The notes under the pieces: generated by a model
What the model was told of the DNA's origin: nothing
Seen by the model: the letters and a program-made list of their open reading frames with translations, nothing else
Databases searched by the model: none
Source: Hetaerina americana
Lineage: Eukaryota; Arthropoda; Insecta; Odonata; Calopterygidae
Assembly: GCA_022747635.1 (NCBI GenBank)
Contig: JAKTNV010000261.1
Coordinates: 10,001-74,000 of the forward strand
Reading direction: 5' to 3'
Length of the DNA: 64,000 nt
Made by a program: the position numbers and the translations under genes
Shown here: positions 9,701 through 22,290 of the stretch, piece by piece
Position numbering within the stretch: the first letter of the stretch is position 1
How the letters are laid out: the number at the start of each line of letters is the position of its first letter

Positions 9701-12700
9701 ATAAATGCCTTCTAAACACCTCAAACATTCACTCTAAAACAGAAGATTGTTGTTTTTCGCAATATTTTTAGAAATTTGGGCTCTTTTTGTAACATTAACA
9801 CTTTCGCTGAAGCAACTTTTATGCTCATTTCTTGTCTTTCAAGATTAATTCTGGGTTTTATTATGTTTATTTGAGGAAAATAAACAACAATACACACCAT
9901 GGAAACATTTTTGTTTGATTTTTGTCGAGTGAGATTTTCACCTAGAACCCAAAGGGGGGGTATTGGCACTTTTCATGGAAAAATGTAAAAATTAAATTTT
10001 CTAAAAATGAAATAAATGCCTTCTAAACACCTCAAACATTCACTCTAAAACTTAGGATTGTTGTTTTTCGCAATATTTTTAGAAATTTGGGCTCTTTTAG
10101 TAACATTAACACTTGCGCTGAAGCATCTTTTATTCTCTTTTATTGTCTTTCAGTATTTATTCTGGGTTTTATTTTGTTTATTTGATGAAAATGAACAACA
10201 ATACACAACATGGAAACATTTTTGTTTGATTTGTGTCGAGTGAGATTTTCACCTAGAACCCAAGCGGGGGGTATTGGCACTTTTCATGGAAAAATGTGAA
10301 AAATTAAATTTTCTAAAAATGAAATAAATGCCTTCTAAACACCTCAAACATTCACTCTTAAACAGAAGATTGTGGTTTTTCGCAATATTTTTAGAAATTT
10401 GGGCTCTTTTAGTAAAATTAACACCTGGGCTGAAGCATCTTTTATGATCTTTTATTGTTTTTCAGGATTCATTCTGGGTTTTATTTTGTTTATTTGATGA
10501 AAGTGAACAACAATACACACCTTGGATACATTTTTGTTTGATTTGTGTCGAATGAGATTTTCACCTAGAACCCAAAGGGGGGGTATTGGCACTTTTCATG
10601 GAAAAATGTGAAAAATTAAATTTTCTAAAAATGAAATAAATGCCTTCTAAACACCTCAAACATTCACTCTAAAACAGAAGATTGTTGTTTTTCGCAATAT
10701 TTTTAGAAATTTGGGCTCTTTTAGTAACATTTACACCTGGGCTGAAGCATCTTTTATGATCATTTATTGTCTTTCAGGATACATTCTGGGTTTTATTTTG
10801 TTTATTTGATGAAAATGAACAACAATACACACCTTGGATACATTTTTGTTTGATTTGTGTCGAGTGAGATTTTCACCTAGAACCAAAAGGGATTGGCACT
10901 TTTCATGGAAAAATGTAAAAAATTAAATTTTCTAAAAATGAAATAAATGCCTTCTAAACACCTCAAACATTCACTCTAAAACAGAAGATTGTTGTTTTTC
11001 GCAATATTTTTAGAAATTTGGGCTCTTTTAGTAAAATTAAAACTTGCGCTGAAGCATCTTTTATGCTCATTTTATGTCTTTCAGGATACATTCTGGGTTT
11101 TATTTTGTTTATTTGATGAAAATTAACAACAATACACACCATGGAAACATTTTTGTCTGATATGTGTCAAGTTAGATTTTCACCTAGAACCCAAAGGGGG
11201 GTATTGGCACTTTTCATGGAAAAATGTGAAAAATTAAATTTTCTAAAAATGAAATAAATGCCTTCTAAACACCTCAAACATTCACTCTAAAACAGAAGAT
11301 TGTAGTTTTTCGCAATGTTTTTAGAAATTTGGGCTCTTTTAGTAACATTAACACTTGCGCTGAAGCAACTTTTATGCTCATTTCTTGTCTTTCAGGATTA
11401 ATTCTGGGTTTTATTTTGTTTATTTGATGAAAATAAACAACAATACACACCATGGAAACATTTTTGTTTGATTTGCGTCGAGTGAGATTTTCACCTAGAA
11501 CCCAAAGGGGGGGGTATTGGCACTTTTCATGGAAGAATGTGAAAAATTAAATTTTCTAAAAATGAAATAAATGCCTTCTAAACACCTCAAACATTCACTC
11601 TAAAACAGAAGATTGTGGTTTTTCGCAATGTTTTTAGAAATTTGGGCTCTTTTAGTAACATTAACACTTGCGCTGAAGCAACTTTTATGCTCATTTCTTG
11701 TCTTTCAGGATTAATTCTGGGTTTTATTTTGTTTATTTGATGAAAATGAACAACAATACACACCATGGAAACATTTTTGTTTGATTTGCGTCAAGCGAGA
11801 TTTTCACCTAGAACCCAAAGGGGGGGGGGAAATGTGGAAGATGTGAAAAATGTGAAAAATGTGAAAAATTAAATTTTCTAAAAATGAAAGAAATGCCCTA
11901 TAAACACCTCAAACATTCACTCTAAAACAGAATATTGTTGTTTTTCGCAATATTTTTAGAAATTTGGGCTTTATAAGTAACATTTACACTTGGGCTGAAG
12001 GATCTTTTATGCTCATTTATTGTCTTTCAAGATTAATTCTGGGTTTTTTTTTGTTTATTTGATAAAAATGAACAACAATACACACCATGGAAACATTTTT
12101 GTTTGAATTGTGTCGAGTGAGATTTTCACCTAGAACCCAAGGGGGGGTTATTGGCACTTTTCATGGAAAAATGTGAAAAATTAAATTTTCTAAAAATGAA
12201 ATAAATGCCTTCTAAACACCTCAAACATTCACTCTAAAACAGAATTTTGTTGTTTTTCGCAATATTTTTAGAAATTTGGGCTCTTTAAGTAACATTAAAA
12301 CTTGGGCTGAAGGATCTTTTATGCTCATTTATTGTCTTTCAGGATTAATTCTGGGTTTTATTTTGTTTATTTGATGAAAATGAACAACAAAGCACACACC
12401 TTGGATACATTTTTTTTTGATTTGTGTCGAGTGAGATTTTCACCCAGAACCCAAAGGGGGGGGGGTTGGCACTTTTCATGGAAAAATGTGAAAAGTTAAA
12501 TTTTCTAAAAATGAAATAAATGCCTTCTAAACACCTCAAACATTCACTCTTAAAAAGAAGATTGTGGTTTTTCGCAATGTTTTTAGAAATTTGGGCTCTT
12601 TTAGAAACATTAACACTTTCGCTGAAGCAACTTTTATGCTCATTTCTTGTCTTTCAGGATTAATTCTGGGTTATATTTGTTTTATTTGATGAAAATGAAC

Positions 12701-15009
12701 AACAATACACACCATGGAAACATTTTTGTTTGATTTGCGTCAAGTGAGATTTTCACGTAGAACCCAAAGGGGGGGGGAAAATGTGGAAGATGTAAAAAAT
12801 GTGAAAAATTAAATTTTCTAAAAATGAAAGAAATGCCTTATATATACCTCAAACATTCACTCTAAAACAGAATATTGTTGTTTTTCGCAATATTTTTAGA
12901 AATTTGGGCTCTATAAGTAACATAAACACTTGGGCTGAAGGATCTTTTATGCTCATTTATTGTCTTTCAGGAATAATTCTGGGTTTTTTTTTGTTTATTT
13001 GATAAAAATGAACAACAATACACACCATGGAAACATTTTTGTTTGATTTGTGTTGAGTGAGATTTTCACCTAGAACCCAAGGGGGGGTTATTGGCACTTT
13101 TCATGGAAAAATGTGAAAAATTAAATTTTCTAAAAATGAAATAAATGCCTTCTAAACACCTCAAACATTCACTCTAAAACAGAAGATTGTTGTTTTTCGC
13201 AATATTTTTAGAAATTTGGGCTCTTTTAGTAACATTAACACTTTCGCTGAAGCGACTTTTATGCTCATTTCTTGTCGTTCAAGATGAATTCTTGGTTTTA
13301 TTTTGTTTTTTTGATGAAAATGAACAACAATACACACCATGGAAACATTTTTGTTTGATTTGTGTCAAGTTAGATTTCACCTAGAACCCAAAGGGTGGGT
13401 ATTGGCACTTTTCATGGAAAAATGTGAAAAATTAAATTTTCTAAAAATGAAATAAATGCCTTCTAAACACCTCAAACATTCAATCTAAAACAGAAGATTG
13501 TTGTTTTTCGCAATATTTTTAGAAATTTGGGCTCTTTTAGTAACATTAACACTTTCTCTGAAGCAACTTTTATGCTCATTTCTTGTCCTTCAAGATTAAT
13601 TCTTGGTTTTATTTTGTTTATTTGATGAAAATGAACAACAATACACACCATGGAAACATTTTTGTTTGATATGTGTCGAGTGAGATTTTCACCTAGAACC
13701 CAAAGGGGGGGGTATTGGCACTTTTCATGGAAAAATGTAAAAATTAAATTTTCTAAAAATGAAATAAATGCCTTCTAAACACCTCAAAATTCACTCTAAA
13801 ACAGAAGATTGGTTTTTTTCGCAATATTTTTAGAAATTTGGGCTCTTTTAGTAACATTAACACTTTCTCTGAAGCATCTTTTATGATCTTTTATTGTCTT
13901 TCGGGATTCATTCTGGGTTTTATTTTGTTTATTTGATGAAAATGAACAACAATACACACCTTGGATACATTTTTGTTTGATTTGTGTTGAGTGATATTTT
14001 CACCCAGAACCCAAAGGGGCACTTTTCATGGAAAAATGTGAAAAATTAAATTTTCTAAAAATGAAATAAATGCCTTCTAAACACCTCAAACATTCACTCT
14101 AAAACAGAAGATTGTTGTTATTCGCAATATTTTTAGAAATTTGGGCTCTTTTAGTAACATTAACACTTTCGCTGAAGCAACTTTTATGCTCATTTCTTGT
14201 CTTTCAAGATTAATTCTGGGTTTTAGTTTGTTTATTTGATGAAAATGAACAACAATACACACCATGGAAACATTTTTGTTTGATTTGTGTCAAGTGAGAT
14301 TTTCACCTAGAACCCAAAGGGGGGGGTATTGGCACTTTTCATGGAAAAATGTGAAAAATTAAATTTTCTAAAAATGAAATAAATGCCTTCTAAACACCTC
14401 AAACATTCACTCTAAAACAGAAGATTGTTGTTTTTCGCAATATTTTTAGAAATTTGGGCTCTTTTAGTAACATTAACACCTGAGCTGAAGCATCTTTTAT
14501 AATCTTTTATTGTCTTTCAGGATTCATTCTTGGTTTTATTTTGTTTATTTGATGAAAATGAACAACAATACATACCTTGGATACATTTTTGTTTGATTTG
14601 TGTCGAGTGAGATTTTCACCTAGAACCCAGAGGGGGGGGGGTGTTGGCACTTTTCATGGAAAAATGTGAAAAATTAAATTTTCTAAAAATGAAATAAATG
14701 CCTTCTAAACACCTCAAACATTCACTCTAAAACAGAAGATTGTTGTTTTTCGCAATATTTTTAGAAATTTGGGCTCTTTTAGTAACATTACCACTTTCGC
14801 TGAAGCAACTTTTATGCTCATTTCTTGTCTTTTAAGATTAATTCTGGGTTTTATTTGTTTATTTGATGAAAATGAACAACAATACACACCTTGGATACAT
14901 TTTTGTTTGTTTTGTGTCAAGTGAGACTTTCACCTAGAACCCAAAGGGGAGGGTATTGGCACTTTTCATGGAAAAATGTGAAAAATTAAATTTTCTAAAA
15001 ATGAAATAA

Positions 15010-16600
15010 ATGCCTTCTAAACACCTCAAACATTCACTCTTAAACAGAAGATTGTTGTTTTTCGCAATATTTTTAGAAATTTGGGCTTTTTTAGAAACAT
15101 TAACACTTTCGCTGAAGCAACTTTTATACTCATTACTTGTCTTTCAAGATTAATTCTGGGTTTTATTTTGTTTATTTGATGAAAATGAACAACAATACAC
15201 ACCATGGAAACATTTTTGTTTGATTTGTGTCGAGTGAGATATTCACCTAGAACCCACATGGGGGGGTATTGGCACTTTTCATGGAAAAATGTGAAAAATT
15301 AAATTTTCTAAAAATGAAATAAATGCCTTCTTAACACCTCAAACATTCACTCTAAAACAGAAGATTGTTGTTTTTCGCAATATTTTTAGAAATTTAGGCT
15401 CTTTTAGTAACAGTAACACCTGGGCTGAAGCATCTTTTATGATCTTTTATTGTCTTTTAGGATTCATTCTGGGTTTTATTTTGTTTATTTGATGAAAATG
15501 AACAACAATACACACCTTGGATACATTTTTGTTTGATTTGTAACGAGTGAGATTTTCACCTAGAACACATAGGGGTGGGTATTGGCACTTTTCATGGAAA
15601 AATGTGAAAAATTATATTTTCTAAAAATGAAATAAATGCCTTCTAAACACCTCAAACATTCACTCTAAAACAGAAGATTGTAGTTTTTCGCAATGTTTTT
15701 AGAAATTTGGGCTCTTTTAGTAACATTAACACTTTCGCTGAAGCAACTTTTATGCTCATTTCTTGTCTTTCAGGATTAATTCTGGGTTTAATTTTGTTTA
15801 TTTGATGAAAATGAACAACAATACACACCATGGAAACATTTTTGTTTGATTTGCGTCGAGTGAGATTTTCACCTAGAACCCAAAGGGGGGGGTATTGGCA
15901 CTTTTCATGGAAAAATGTGAAAAATTAAATTTTCTAAAAATGAAATAAATGCCTTCTAAACACCTCAAACATTCACTCTTAAACAGAAGATTGTGGTTTT
16001 TCGCAATGTTTTTAGAAATTTGGGCTCTTTTAGTAACATTAACACTTGCGCTGAAGCAACTTTTATGCTCATTTCTTGTCTTTCAGGATTAATTCTGGGT
16101 TTTATTTTGTTTATTTGATGAAAATGAACAACAATACACACCATGGAAACATTTTTGTTTGATTTGCGTCAAGTGAGATTTTCACCTAGAACCCAAAGGG
16201 GGGGGGAAATGTGGAAGATGTGAAAAATGTGAAAAATGTGAAAAATTAAATTTTCTAAAAATGAAAGAAATGCCCTATAAACACCTCAAACATTCACTCT
16301 AAAACAGAATATTGTTGTTTTTCGCAATATTTTTAGAAATTTGGGCTGTATAAGTAACATTTACACTTGGGCTGAAGGATCTTTTATGCTCATTTATTGT
16401 CTTTCAGGATTAATTCTGGGTTTTTTTTTGTTTATTTGATAAAAATGAACAACAATACACACCATGGAAACATTTTTGTTTGATTTGTGTCGAGTGAGAT
16501 TTTCACCTAGAACCCAAGGGGGGGTTATAGGCACATTTCATGGAAAAATGTGAAAAATTAAATTTTCTAAAAATGAAATAAATGCCTTCTAAACACCTCA
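15010..16600 (+). repeat. Five-monomer block, copy 1 (pair at 20.0 kb)
   Basis: This stretch matches 20,003-21,600 at an offset of about 4,993-4,997. Shared rare features in the same order include GAGATATTCACC with CCCACATGGGG, CAGTAACACC, ACACATAGGGGTGGG, GATTGTAGTTTTTCGCAATG and a long-spacer monomer with GATGTGAAAAATGTG. The boundaries are estimated by eye. Differences are few and scattered, so the duplication is younger than the typical monomer divergence. Confidence 0.75.
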
Positions 16601-19201
16601 AACATTCACTCTAAAACAGAAGATTGTTGTTTTTCGCAATATTTTTAGAAATTTGGGCTCTTTTAGTAACATTAACACTTTCTCTGAAGCAACTTTTATG
16701 CTCATTTCTTGTCCTTCAAGATTAATTCTTGGTTTTATTATGTTTATTTGATGAAAATGAACAACAATACACACCATGGAAACATTTTTGTTTGATTTGT
16801 GTCGAGTGAGATTTTCACCTAGAACCCAAAGGGGGGGGTATTGGCACTTTTCATGGAAAAATTTGAAAAATTAAATTTTCTAAAAATGAAATAAATGCCT
16901 TCTAAACACCTCAAACATTCACTCTAAAAAAGAAGATTGCTGTTTTTCGCAATATTTTTAGAAATTTGGGCTCTTTTAGTAACATTAACACTTTCTCTGA
17001 AGCAACTTTTATGCTCATCTCTTGTCCTTCAAGATTAATTCTTGGTTTTATTTTGTTTATTTGATGAAAATGAACAACAATACACACCTTGGATACATTT
17101 TTTTTTGATTTGTGTAGAGTGATATTTTCACCCAGAACCCAAATGGGCACTTTTCATGGAAAAATGTGAAAAATTTAATTTTCTAAAAATGAAATAAATG
17201 CCTTCTAAACACCTCAAACATTCACTCTAAAGGAGAAGATTGTTGTTTTTCGCAATATTTTTAGAAATTTGGGCTCTTTTTAGTAACATTAACACTTTCG
17301 CTGAAGCAACTTTTATGCTCATTTCTTGTCTTTCAAGATTAATTCTGGGTTTTATTTTGTTTATTTGATGAAAATAAACAACAATACACACCATGGAAAC
17401 ATTTTTGTTTGATTTGTGTCAAGTGAGATTTTCACCTAGAACCCAAAGGGGGGGAATTGGCACTTTTCATGGAAAAATGTGAAAAATTAAATTTTCTAAA
17501 AATGAAATAAATGCCTTCTAAACACCTCAAACATTCACTCTAAAAAAGAAGATTGTTGTTTTTCGCAATATTTTTAGAAATTTGGGCTCTTTTAGTAACA
17601 TTAACACTTTCTCTGAAGCAACTTTTATGCTCATCTCTTGTCCTTCAAGATTAATTCTTGGTTTTATTTTGTTTATTTGATGAAAATGAACAACAATACA
17701 CACCTTGGATACATTTTTTTTTGATTTGTGTAGAGTGATATTTTCACCCAGAACCCAAATGGGCACTTTTCATGGAAAAATGTGAAAAATTTAATTTTCT
17801 AAAAATGAAATAAATGCCTTCTAAACACCTCAAACATTCACTCTAAAACAGAAGATTGTTGTTTTTCGCAATATTTTTAGAATTTTGGGCTCTTTTAGTA
17901 ACATTAACAGTTTCTCTGAAGCAACTTTAATGCTCATTTCTTGTCTTTCAGGATTAATTCTGGGTTTAATTTTGTTTATTTGATGAAAATGAACAACAAT
18001 ACACACCATGGAAACATTTTTGTTTGATTTGCGTCAAGTGAGATTTTCACCCAGAACCCAAAGGGGGGGTATTGGCACTTTTCATGGAAAAATGTGAAAA
18101 ATTAAATTTTCTAAAAATGAAATAAATGCCTTCTAAACACCTTAAACATTCACTCTAAAACAGAAGATTGTTGTTTTTCGCAATATTTTTAGAAATTTGG
18201 GCTCTTTTAGTAACATTAACACTTTCTCTGAAGCAACTTTTATGCTCATTTCTTGTCCTTCAAGATTAATTCTTGGTTTTATTATGTTTATTTGATGAAA
18301 ATGAACAACAATACACACCATGGAAACATTTTTGTTTGATTTGTGTCGAGTGAGATTTTCACCTAGAACCCAAAGGGGGGGGTATTGGCACTTTTCATGG
18401 AAAAATTTGAAAAATTAAATTTTCTAAAAATGAAATAAATGCCTTCTAAACACCTCAAACATTCACTCTAAAAAAGAAGATTGCTGTTTTTCGCAATATT
18501 TTTAGAAATTTGGGCTCTTTTAGTAACATTAACACTTTCTCTGAAGCAACTTTTATGCTCATCTCTTGTCCTTCAAGATTAATTCTTGGTTTTATTTTGT
18601 TTATTTGATGAAAATGAACAACAATACACACCTTGGATACATTTTTTTTGGATTTGTGTAGAGTGATATTTTCACCTAGAACCCAAAGGGGGGGTATTTG
18701 CACTTTTCATGGAAAAATGTGAAAAATTTAATTTTCTAAAAATGAAATAAATGCCTTCTAAACACCTCAAACATTCAATCTAAAGGAGAAGATTGTTGTT
18801 TTTCGCAATATTTTTAGAAATTTGGGCTCTTTTTAGTAACATTAACACTTTCGCTGAAGCAACTTTTATGCTCATTTCTTGTCTTTCAAGATTAATTCTG
18901 GGTTTTATTTTGTTTATTTGATGAAAATAAACAACAATACACACCATGGAAACATTTTTGTTTGATTTGTGTCAAGTGAGATTTTCACCTAGAACCCAAA
19001 GGGGGGGTATTTGCACTTTTCATGGAAAAATGTGAAAAATTAAATTTTCTAAAAATGAAATAAATGCCTTCTAAACACCTCAAACATTCACTCTAAAACA
19101 GAAGATTGTTGTTTTTCGCAATATTTTTAGAAATTTGGGCTCTTTTAGTAACATTAACACCTGAGCTGAAGCATCTTTTATGATCTTTTATTGTCTTTCA
19201 G

Positions 19202-19287
19202 GATTCATTCTTGGTTTTATTTGGTTTATTTGATGAAAATGAACAACAATACACGCCTTGGATACATTTTTGTTTGATTTGTGTCGA
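19202..19287 (+). other. Exon-like segment of the monomer (86 nt), predicted only
   Basis: The segment is preceded by a TTTATTGTCTTTCAG-type 3' splice-site consensus with a possible branch point ACATTAAC about 50 bases upstream. It is followed by CGA|GTGAGA, a fair 5' splice site. The spacing is again 86 nt at 47,923-48,008. In the CCATGG subtype it contains ACACACCATGG, close to the vertebrate initiation context. Many monomers have CTTTCAAG or CTTTTAG instead. In AT-rich repeats such matches arise by chance and amplification, and no transcript is known to me. Confidence 0.25.
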
Positions 19288-19370
19288 GTGAGATTTTCAC
19301 CTAGAACCCAGAGGGGGGGTGTTGGCACTTTTCATGGAAAAATGTGAAAAATTAAATTTTCAAAAAATGA

Positions 19371-19376
19371 AATAAA
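19371..19376 (+). terminator. AATAAA polyadenylation-like signal, recurring per monomer
   Basis: AATAAA occurs at this position in most monomers, both in the AAATGAAATAAATG form and in the reordered AAAATAAATGAAATG form. It is lost in the AATGAAAGAAATG form of the long-spacer monomers. About 45-50 bases downstream lies a TTGTTGTTTTT tract, like the GU/U-rich element of animal poly(A) sites. It would be relevant only if the plus strand is transcribed. Confidence 0.3.
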
Positions 19377-20002
19377 TGCCTTCTAAACACCTCAAACATT
19401 CACTCTAAAACAGAAGATTGTTGTTTTTCGCAATATTTTTAGAATTTTGGGCTCTTTTAGTAACAATAACACCTGGGCTGACTCATCTTTTATGATTATT
19501 TATTGTCTTTCAGGATACATTCTGGGTTTTATTTTGTTTATTTGATGAAAAAGAACAACAATACACACCTTGGATACATTTTTGTTTGATTTGTGTCGAG
19601 AGAGATTTTCACCTAGAACCCAAAGGGGGGGATATTGGCACTTTTCATGGAAAAATGTGAAAAATTAAATTTTCTAAAAATGAAATAAATGCCTTCTAAA
19701 CACCTCAAACATTCACTCTAAAACAGAAGATTGTTGTTTTTCGCAATATTTTTAGAATTTTGGGCTCTTTTAGTAACAATAACACCTGGGCTGAAGCATC
19801 TTTTATGATTATTTATTGTCTTTCAGGATACATTCTGGGTTTTATTTTGTTTATTTGATGAAAATGAACAACAATACACACCTTGGATACATTTTTGTTT
19901 GATTTGTGTCGTGAGAGATTTTCACCTAGAACCCAAAGGGGGGGGGTATTGGCACTTTTCATGGAAAAATGTGAAAAATTAAATTTTCTAAAAATGAAAT
20001 AA

Positions 20003-21600
20003 ATGCCTTCTAAACACCTCAAACATTCACTCTTAAACAGAAGATTGTTGTTTTTCGCAATATTTTTAGAAATTTGGGCTTTTTTAGAAACATTAACACT
20101 TTCGCTGAAGCAACTTTTATACTCATTACTTGTCTTTCAAGATTAATTCTGGGTTTTATTTTGTTTATTTGATGAAAATGAACAACAATACACACCATGG
20201 AAACATTTTTGTTTGATTTGTGTCGAGTGAGATATTCACCTAGAACCCACATGGGGGGGTATTGGCACTTTTCATGGAAAAATGTGAAAAATTAAATTTT
20301 CTAAAAATAAATGAAATGCCTTCTTAACACCTCAAACATTCACTCTAAAACAGAAGATTGTTGTTTTTCGCAATATTTTTAGAAATTTGGGCTCTTTTAG
20401 TAACAGTAACACCTGGGCTGAAGCATCTTTTATGATCTTTTATTGTCTTTTAGGATTCATTCTGGGTTTTATTTTGTTTATTTGATGAAAATGAACAACA
20501 ATACACACCTTGGATACATTTTTGTTTGATTTGTAACAAGTGAGATTTTCACCTAGAACACATAGGGGTGGGTATTGGCACTTTTCATGGAAAAATGTGA
20601 AAAATTAAATTTTCTAAAAATGAAATAAATGCCTTCTAAACACCTCAAACATTCACTCTAAAACAGAAGATTGTAGTTTTTCGCAATGTTTTTAGAAATT
20701 TGGGCTCTTTTAGTAACATTAACACTTTCGCTGAAGCAACTTTTATGCTCATTTCTTGTCTTTCAGGATTAATTCTGGGTTTAATTTTGTTTATTTGATG
20801 AAAATGAACAACAATACACACCATGGAAACATTTTTGTTTGATTTGCGTCGAGTGAGATTTTCACCTAGAACCCAAAGGGGGGGGTATTGGCACTTTTCA
20901 TGGAAAAATGTGAAAAATTAAATTTTCTAAAAATGAAATAAATGCCTTCTAAACACCTCAAACATTCACTCTTAAACAGAAGATTGTGGTTTTTCGCAAT
21001 GTTTTTAGAAATTTGGGCTCTTTTAGTAACATTAACACTTGCGCTGAAGCAACTTTTATGCTCATTTCTTGTCTTTCAGGATTAATTCTGGGTTTTATTT
21101 TGTTTATTTGATGAAAATGAACAACAATACACACCATGGAAACATTTTTGTTTGATTTGCGTCAAGTGAGATTTTCACCTAGAACCCAAAGGGGGGGGGG
21201 GAAATGTGGAAGATGTGAAAAATGTGAAAAATGTGAAAAATTAAATTTTCTAAAAATGAAAGAAATGCCCTATAAACACCTCAAACATTCACTCTAAAAC
21301 AGAATATTGTTGTTTTTCGCAATATTTTTAGAAATTTGGGCTGTATAAGTAACATTTACACTTGGGCTGGAGGATCTTTTATGCTCATTTATTGTCTTTC
21401 AGGATTAATTCTGGGTTTTTTTTGTTTATTTGATAAAAATGAACAACAATACACACCATGGAAACATTTTTGTTTGATTTGTGTCGAGTGAGATTTTCAC
21501 CTAGAACCCAAGGGGGGGTTATAGGCACTTTTCATGGAAAAATGTGAAAAATTAAATTTTCTAAAAATGAAATAAATGCCTTCTAAACACCTCAAACATT
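20003..21600 (+). repeat. Five-monomer block, copy 2 (pair at 15.0 kb)
   Basis: It matches 15,010-16,600. Part of it, with the following monomers, is also duplicated near 30.2-31.9 kb. The array therefore grew by overlapping duplications, not by one clean unit. One visible difference is the reordering AAAATAAATGAAATG for AAAATGAAATAAATG near 20,303. Confidence 0.75.
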
Positions 21601-22290
21601 CACTCTAAAACAGAATTTTGTTGTTTTTCGCAATATTTTTAGAAATTTGGGCTCTATAAGTAACATTAACACTTGGGCTGAAGGATCTTTTATGCTCATT
21701 TATTGTCTTTCAGGATTAATTCTGGGTTTTATTTTGTTTATTTGATGAAAATGAACAACAATACACACCATGGAAACATTTTTGTTTGATTTGTGTCGAG
21801 TGAGATTTTCACCTAGAACCCAAAGGGGGGTTTTGGCACTTTTCATGGAAAAATGTGAAAAATTAAATTTTCTAAAAATGAAATAAATGCCTTCTAAACA
21901 CCTCAAACATTCACTCTAAAACAGAATATTGTTGTTTATCGCAATATTTTTAGAAATTTGGGCTCTATAAGTAACATTAACACTTGGGCTGAAGGATCTT
22001 TTATGCTCATTTATTGTCTTTCAGGATTAATTCTGGGTTTAATTTGTTTATTTGATGAAAATGAACAACAATACACACCATGGAAACATTTTTGTTTGAT
22101 TTGCGTCAAATGAGATTTTCACCTAGAACCCAAAGGGGGGGGGGTATTGGCACTTTTCATGGAAAAATGTGAAAAGTTAAATTTTCTAAAAATGAAATAA
22201 ATGCCTTCTAAACACCTCAAATATTCACTCTAAAAAAGAAGATTGTGGTTTTTCGCAATGTTTTTAGAAATTTGGGCTCTTTTAGTAACA
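20520..22290 (+). repeat. Six-monomer block, copy 1 (pair at 30.2 kb)
   Basis: It matches 30,160-31,940 at an offset of about 9,642. Shared markers include GATTGTAGTTTTTCGCAATG, the long-spacer monomer, the TTATAGGCAC variant and CGTCAAATGAG. It overlaps the block pair listed at 20,003-21,600. Confidence 0.7.

Larger units (their letters stand above)
19081..19392 (+). repeat. Representative monomer (312 bp) with landmarks
   Basis: This ordinary monomer shows the shared layout. TGTTGTTTTT lies at 19,107-19,116. A pyrimidine-rich tract ends in CAG at 19,199-19,201. GTGAGA lies at 19,288-19,293. Seven G lie at 19,313-19,319. The palindrome AAAATT-A-AATTTT lies at 19,348-19,360 and AATAAA at 19,371-19,376. 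It belongs to the CCTTGGATAC subtype. Confidence 0.85.
16640..19410 (+). repeat. Nine-monomer block, copy 1 (pair at 22.3 kb)
   Basis: It matches 22,259-25,030 at a constant offset of 5,619 over several monomers. Diagnostic variants are CTTTCTCTGAAGC with TGTCCTTCAAG, GTGTAGAGTGATATTTTC, the short monomers with CCCAAATGGGCAC that have lost most of the G tract, and CTCTAAAGGAGAAG. Within the block, 16,911 and 17,527 begin near-identical two-monomer (616-bp) repeats. The reverse-strand frames of 79 codons seen in each are not genes. Confidence 0.75.

Noticed and set aside
19112..19128. CENP-B box
   Set aside because: TTCGCAATA fits the first half of the box (TTCGNNNNA), but the required CGGG half is absent in every monomer I read.
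19313..19319. G-quadruplex
   Set aside because: There is only one G run per 313 bp, too far from the next for an ordinary intramolecular quadruplex.
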